Assembly (NCBI GenBank): GCA_016838945.1
Contig: JADLKP010000082.1
Location: 1-8,986, forward strand
Direction: 5' to 3'
DNA from: Methanobrevibacter sp.
Lineage (GTDB): Archaea > Methanobacteriota > Methanobacteria > Methanobacteriales > Methanobacteriaceae
DNA: 8,986 nt
Position 1 is the stretch's first letter, and every line of letters begins with the position of its first letter. A program made the translations under genes and the position numbers. Positions 6,366-8,986 of the stretch are shown one piece after another. The notes beneath the pieces were generated by a model, which worked only from the letters and a program-made list of their open reading frames with translations, was not told the origin of the DNA and made no database searches.

Positions 6366-7310
6366 ATGATGCTTTTTAATACTTTTGAACCAGGAAAATT
6401 TGCTTTTTCAGCAGAATCAATTGATCTATATGGATTGGATGATGATAGTCAATCTGAGGATTCTGTTGATCTTGTAAAGTCTAAAAAATGGGGAATAATT
6501 GGAGTTCCCTTTGACAGCACTTGTTCTTATCATCATGGTTCAAGGTATGGTCCAACAATCATAAGAGAGGCATCATTTGGGTTTGAACAGTATAATTCAA
6601 CCTTTGAAAAGCTTTTGGATGGAGAATTCTATGACTGTGGAGACCTGAATATTGTTCATGGAAACTGCAGCAAAACCTGCGATTCTCTTGAAGATGCGGT
6701 AGCTGAGTTGATTGATTCCAACATTAATCCAATCATCATTGGAGGAGAGCATAGCGTAAGCATAGGATCTGTCAAGGCATTGTGTGCTAAAGAGGAAAGC
6801 AATGACTTGTCTGATATCACAATCATCCATTTAGATGCTCACAGAGACATCATTGACACGTATATTGGAGAAAAGGATTCCCATGCAACCATTATGAGGA
6901 GAGTTCATGATTTGAATCCTAAGGAATTGATTCAGATAGGAATCAGATCATTCTCCATTGAAGAAAAGGAATTTGTTGAAGAACAAAACAATATCTGCAG
7001 CTTTTTGGCAAAGGACCTTTTCGATGATTTTGATGCTCTTTTGGAAAAGTTGGATTCAATTGAAGGAAAGGTTTATGTTTCCATTGATATGGATGCAATC
7101 GACCCTGCATTTGCTCCGTCTGTAGGAAATCCTACTCCAAATGGATTGCACCCAATTGATGTTGAGAATATTTTTGATGCTTTGGCAAATAATGAGAATA
7201 TTGATATAATCGGCTTTGACCTTGTAGAGGTTGCAAGTGATAAGTTAGGTGATATTACTGCTGTTCTTGCAGCTAAAATAATCTATGATTTCTTGACTTT
7301 ATTTGCTTAA
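6366..7310 (+). CDS. speB: Agmatinase (agmatine ureohydrolase)
   Basis: This ureohydrolase hydrolyses agmatine to putrescine and urea with a two-manganese centre. All metal ligands of the arginase/agmatinase fold are visible: H129 in GGEHS, D157, H159 and D161 in DAHRD, and D241 and D243 in SIDMDAIDP. H173 in the SHAT segment and E288 in GFDLVEV also match. The 314 residues are normal for the family. The substrate loop after DPAFAP reads SVGNPTPNGL where many agmatinases have GTGTPEPGGL. The start is ambiguous: ATG codons lie at 6366 and 6369, and GTGAT abuts the first and sits three bases before the second. The MLFNTFEP beginning resembles archaeal homologues, so the second ATG, or a leaderless start at the first, is plausible. 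It uses the product of pdaD, encoded divergently one gene away. An aminopropylagmatine ureohydrolase activity is an alternative. Confidence 0.9.
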   Translation: MMLFNTFEPGKFAFSAESIDLYGLDDDSQSEDSVDLVKSKKWGIIGVPFDSTCSYHHGSRYGPTIIREASFGFEQYNSTFEKLLDGEFYDCGDLNIVHGNCSKTCDSLEDAVAELIDSNINPIIIGGEHSVSIGSVKALCAKEESNDLSDITIIHLDAHRDIIDTYIGEKDSHATIMRRVHDLNPKELIQIGIRSFSIEEKEFVEEQNNICSFLAKDLFDDFDALLEKLDSIEGKVYVSIDMDAIDPAFAPSVGNPTPNGLHPIDVENIFDALANNENIDIIGFDLVEVASDKLGDITAVLAAKIIYDFLTLFA

Positions 7311-7375
7311 ATAATGTTTATTTTTCAATTTCAATTATTCATTTTTAACTATTTATTTAGCTATTGTTTTTCAAC
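7311..7375 (+). terminator. T-tract terminator region after agmatinase
   Basis: Three runs of five T lie on the transcript strand within 65 bases of the agmatinase stop, without a clear hairpin. This fits hairpin-independent archaeal termination. The remaining spacer to 7618 holds A/T-rich promoter-like and repeated sequence and no gene. Confidence 0.45.
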
Positions 7376-7404
7376 AAATAATATAAATATTACTTAAACA
7401 CATA

Positions 7405-7412
7405 TTTATATT
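7405..7412 (+). promoter_or_regulatory. Upstream TATA-like element before the LOR/SDH gene
   Basis: TTTATATT matches the archaeal TATA consensus well and could start a transcript near 7432, which would give the downstream gene a leader of almost 190 bases containing the 28-31-bp repeats. A closer TATA box at 7571 makes this second promoter uncertain. Confidence 0.3.
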
Positions 7413-7461
7413 ATAATTTATTATTTACTATAAATGTAAACAGTTTAAATTATTAATAATT

Positions 7462-7532
7462 ATTATTATCATATAATAATTATAATCATTGAATTATTAT
7501 CATATAATTATAATCATTGAATTATTATCATA
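7462..7532. repeat. 28-31-bp direct repeats before the LOR/SDH gene
   Basis: A unit beginning ATTATTATCATATAA and ending ATAATCATTGA is present at 7462-7492 (31 bp) and 7493-7520 (28 bp, missing three bases). A truncated third copy starts at 7521 (ATTATTATCATA) and is followed by another ATTATTATCA at 7535-7544. The array lies 75-150 bases before the start codon. Confidence 0.8.
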
Positions 7533-7570
7533 GAATTATTATCAAAAAATTATTATAATATTTTAAAAAA

Positions 7571-7611
7571 TATAAATAAATCATTTTTACAAAATTATAA
7601 AAAATTAGGAG
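7571..7611 (+). promoter_or_regulatory. TATA box and ribosome site of the LOR/SDH gene
   Basis: TATAAATA at 7571-7578, preceded by an A-run, would start transcription near 7597. TTAGGAG at 7605-7611 is a good ribosome site seven bases before the ATG at 7619 and fixes the start codon. Confidence 0.5.
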
Positions 7612-7618
7612 ATTTTTA

Positions 7619-8839
7619 ATGTATAAAAGAGAAATAGAATTGTCTGGTCATATCATTGATTCTTTAACTCTTCCTAAAACCATGGATATTATCATGGATA
7701 TGGGGGGAGACTTTGATATACTGGAGTTTGATATAGGAAAACGCAAATCTGATACTAGTAAAGCTAAAATAATGGTTTCAGCAGAATCTCCCGATATTTT
7801 AAATTCTATTCTTGATGAACTTAACTTTATTGGGGTTTCAATATCTGAAATTGAAGAGGTCAATTTAGTCCCTTCACCAAAAGATCAGGTAGCTCCAGAA
7901 GGTTTTTATTCAACAAGCCATCATGTAACTCAAATTTATTACAAGGATGAATGGATCCTTGTCGATGAAATTGAAATGGACTGTTTAATCGTTGTTGATG
8001 AAGAAAACAAGACTGCTAGATGCAAGCCAATTGCAGACATTAAGGAAGGAGACTTGATTGTAGTTGGTAGAGAAGGAGTTAAGATCACACCACCTCAAAG
8101 GTCAAGAGGCAAGCAAGGTGTATTTGAATTCATGAACAGTGAAGTCTCTTCTGAAAAGCCTATGATGAGCATCATCAATGATGTTGCAACTGAAATTAAG
8201 AATGTAAAGGCTAAAGGCGGAAAGATTGCACTTGTCGGTGGTCCTGCCATTGTGCATACAGGTTCTGCAGGAATCGTTGCACAACTTGTAAAGGATGGAA
8301 TCATTGATGTTATCTTTGCAGGTAACGCTTTAGCTACTCACGATATTGAATGCGATCAATTTGGAACTTCTCTTGGTGTAAATGTAAAGACTGGGGAAGT
8401 TGTTGCTCATGGTCATACTCATCATATGAGAGCAATCAATAGGATCAATAAATCCGGTTCAATAAAGGAAGCTGTAGAAGACGGAACCTTGAAAAGCGGA
8501 ATCATGTATGAATGTGTTAAAAATGATGTTCCATTTGTATTGGCAGGTTCCATTCGTGATGATGGTCCACTTCCTGATGTAATTACCGACACTGTAGAGT
8601 CTCAAAAGATAATGCGTAAATATGCTCAAGAAGTTGACATGGTCATTATGATTTCCACTATGTTGCATTCTATTGCAACTGGTAACTTATTGCCTTCAAG
8701 AGTTAAAAGTATTTGTGTAGATATCAGTCCATCTACCGTTACTAAACTTGCAGATAGAGGTAGTGCACAAGTTGTAGGTATTGTAACTGATGTAGGAGCA
8801 TTCTTACCAGTTTTATATGATGCATTACAAGAAGAATAA
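7619..8839 (+). CDS. LOR/SDH-family protein, probable archaeal ornithine cyclodeaminase
   Basis: The protein belongs to the archaeal family long annotated as LOR/SDH bifunctional enzyme (TIGR00300). The family name is misleading, since it is not a lysine-ketoglutarate reductase/saccharopine dehydrogenase. A methanogen member has, to my knowledge, been shown to convert ornithine to proline and ammonia, and the family matches the C-terminal part of cyanobacterial ArgZ/AgrE. Residues 1-90 form the LOR/SDH N-terminal domain, starting REIELSGHIIDS. GFYSTSHHVTQIY (95-107) begins the middle region. The C-terminal dinucleotide-binding-like half contains LVGGPAIVHTGSAG (205-218), FAGNALATHDIE (233-244), GHTHHMRAINR (265-275), AGSIRDDGPLPD (309-320) and DISPSTVTKLADRGS (368-382). 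The 406 residues are full length. A clean TTAGGAG site sets the start. Its place after agmatinase fits arginine/ornithine metabolism. The reaction in this organism is inferred from the family, not shown by visible catalytic residues. Confidence 0.85.
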   Translation: MYKREIELSGHIIDSLTLPKTMDIIMDMGGDFDILEFDIGKRKSDTSKAKIMVSAESPDILNSILDELNFIGVSISEIEEVNLVPSPKDQVAPEGFYSTSHHVTQIYYKDEWILVDEIEMDCLIVVDEENKTARCKPIADIKEGDLIVVGREGVKITPPQRSRGKQGVFEFMNSEVSSEKPMMSIINDVATEIKNVKAKGGKIALVGGPAIVHTGSAGIVAQLVKDGIIDVIFAGNALATHDIECDQFGTSLGVNVKTGEVVAHGHTHHMRAINRINKSGSIKEAVEDGTLKSGIMYECVKNDVPFVLAGSIRDDGPLPDVITDTVESQKIMRKYAQEVDMVIMISTMLHSIATGNLLPSRVKSICVDISPSTVTKLADRGSAQVVGIVTDVGAFLPVLYDALQEE

Positions 8840-8986
8840 TTTTTCTTCTTCTTTTTTTATTTTAATTTCATTATTTTTTTACTATTTTCAACTATTTTTT
8901 ACTATTTTTAATTATTTTTAACTATTTTTTACTATTTTTAACTATTTTTAACTATTTTTTACTATTTTTTACTATTTTTTACTATT
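8840..8986 (+). terminator. Multi-T-tract terminator region after the LOR/SDH gene
   Basis: From the stop codon to the window end the plus strand is almost all T with interspersed ACTA. It contains more than ten T-runs of about 4-8. Archaeal polymerase should terminate efficiently here without a hairpin. No gene is present in the visible part. Confidence 0.6.
8881..8986. repeat. 10-bp tandem repeat at the window edge
   Basis: The unit ACTATTTTTW repeats with an exact 10-base period for 10.6 copies. Variation is confined mainly to the last two positions (CA, TA or TT), plus one ATTATTTTTA copy. The array continues beyond the window, so its full length is unknown. A T-tract recurs once per helical turn. 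Confidence 0.95.

Noticed and set aside
8095..8668. Minus-strand frames opposite the LOR/SDH gene
   Set aside because: Several overlap each other and all lie within a full-length conserved gene, with no promoter or ribosome site.

Overview
The window looks like chromosomal core DNA of a methanogenic archaeon, most likely of the order Methanobacteriales and resembling Methanobrevibacter. The evidence is a very AT-rich sequence with nearly GC-free spacers, a Mur-ligase-like CfbE protein (last step of coenzyme F430), archaeal IF-5A, a pyruvoyl-dependent arginine decarboxylase, a fused NADP phosphatase/NAD kinase and a textbook archaeal BRE/TATA promoter. Genus assignment is inference from composition and gene set. 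I see no mobile element, CRISPR array, tRNA, rRNA or obvious horizontal island.

Layout: four minus-strand genes occupy 97-5360. In transcription order they are pdaD (arginine decarboxylase), the NADP phosphatase/NAD kinase, cfbE and hemC. A divergent promoter region (5361-5745) separates them from three plus-strand genes: aIF5A, agmatinase (speB) and a LOR/SDH-family protein probably acting as an archaeal ornithine cyclodeaminase (7619-8839). The last ~150 bases are a T-rich, exactly 10-bp-periodic repeat that runs off the window edge.

Functionally there are two themes. hemC and cfbE are an early and the final step of the tetrapyrrole route to F430. pdaD, aIF5A, speB and the LOR/SDH gene form an arginine/agmatine/polyamine neighbourhood: arginine to agmatine, agmatine to putrescine, a translation factor whose lysine is a hypusination site, and a likely ornithine-to-proline enzyme. 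The NAD(P) enzyme lies between the two groups. T-tracts on the transcript strand mark likely terminators after hemC, the NAD kinase, aIF5A, speB and the LOR/SDH gene. The pdaD-NAD kinase and cfbE-hemC spacers lack such tracts, so read-through is plausible there.

The genes themselves are ordinary. The unusual signal is between them: most spacers carry their own private short tandem repeat (units of 10, 13, 14, 16, 23 and about 28-31 bp), several overlapping promoter, leader or terminator positions. The pdaD leader also contains two four-codon ORFs. I found no convincing novel multi-gene system.
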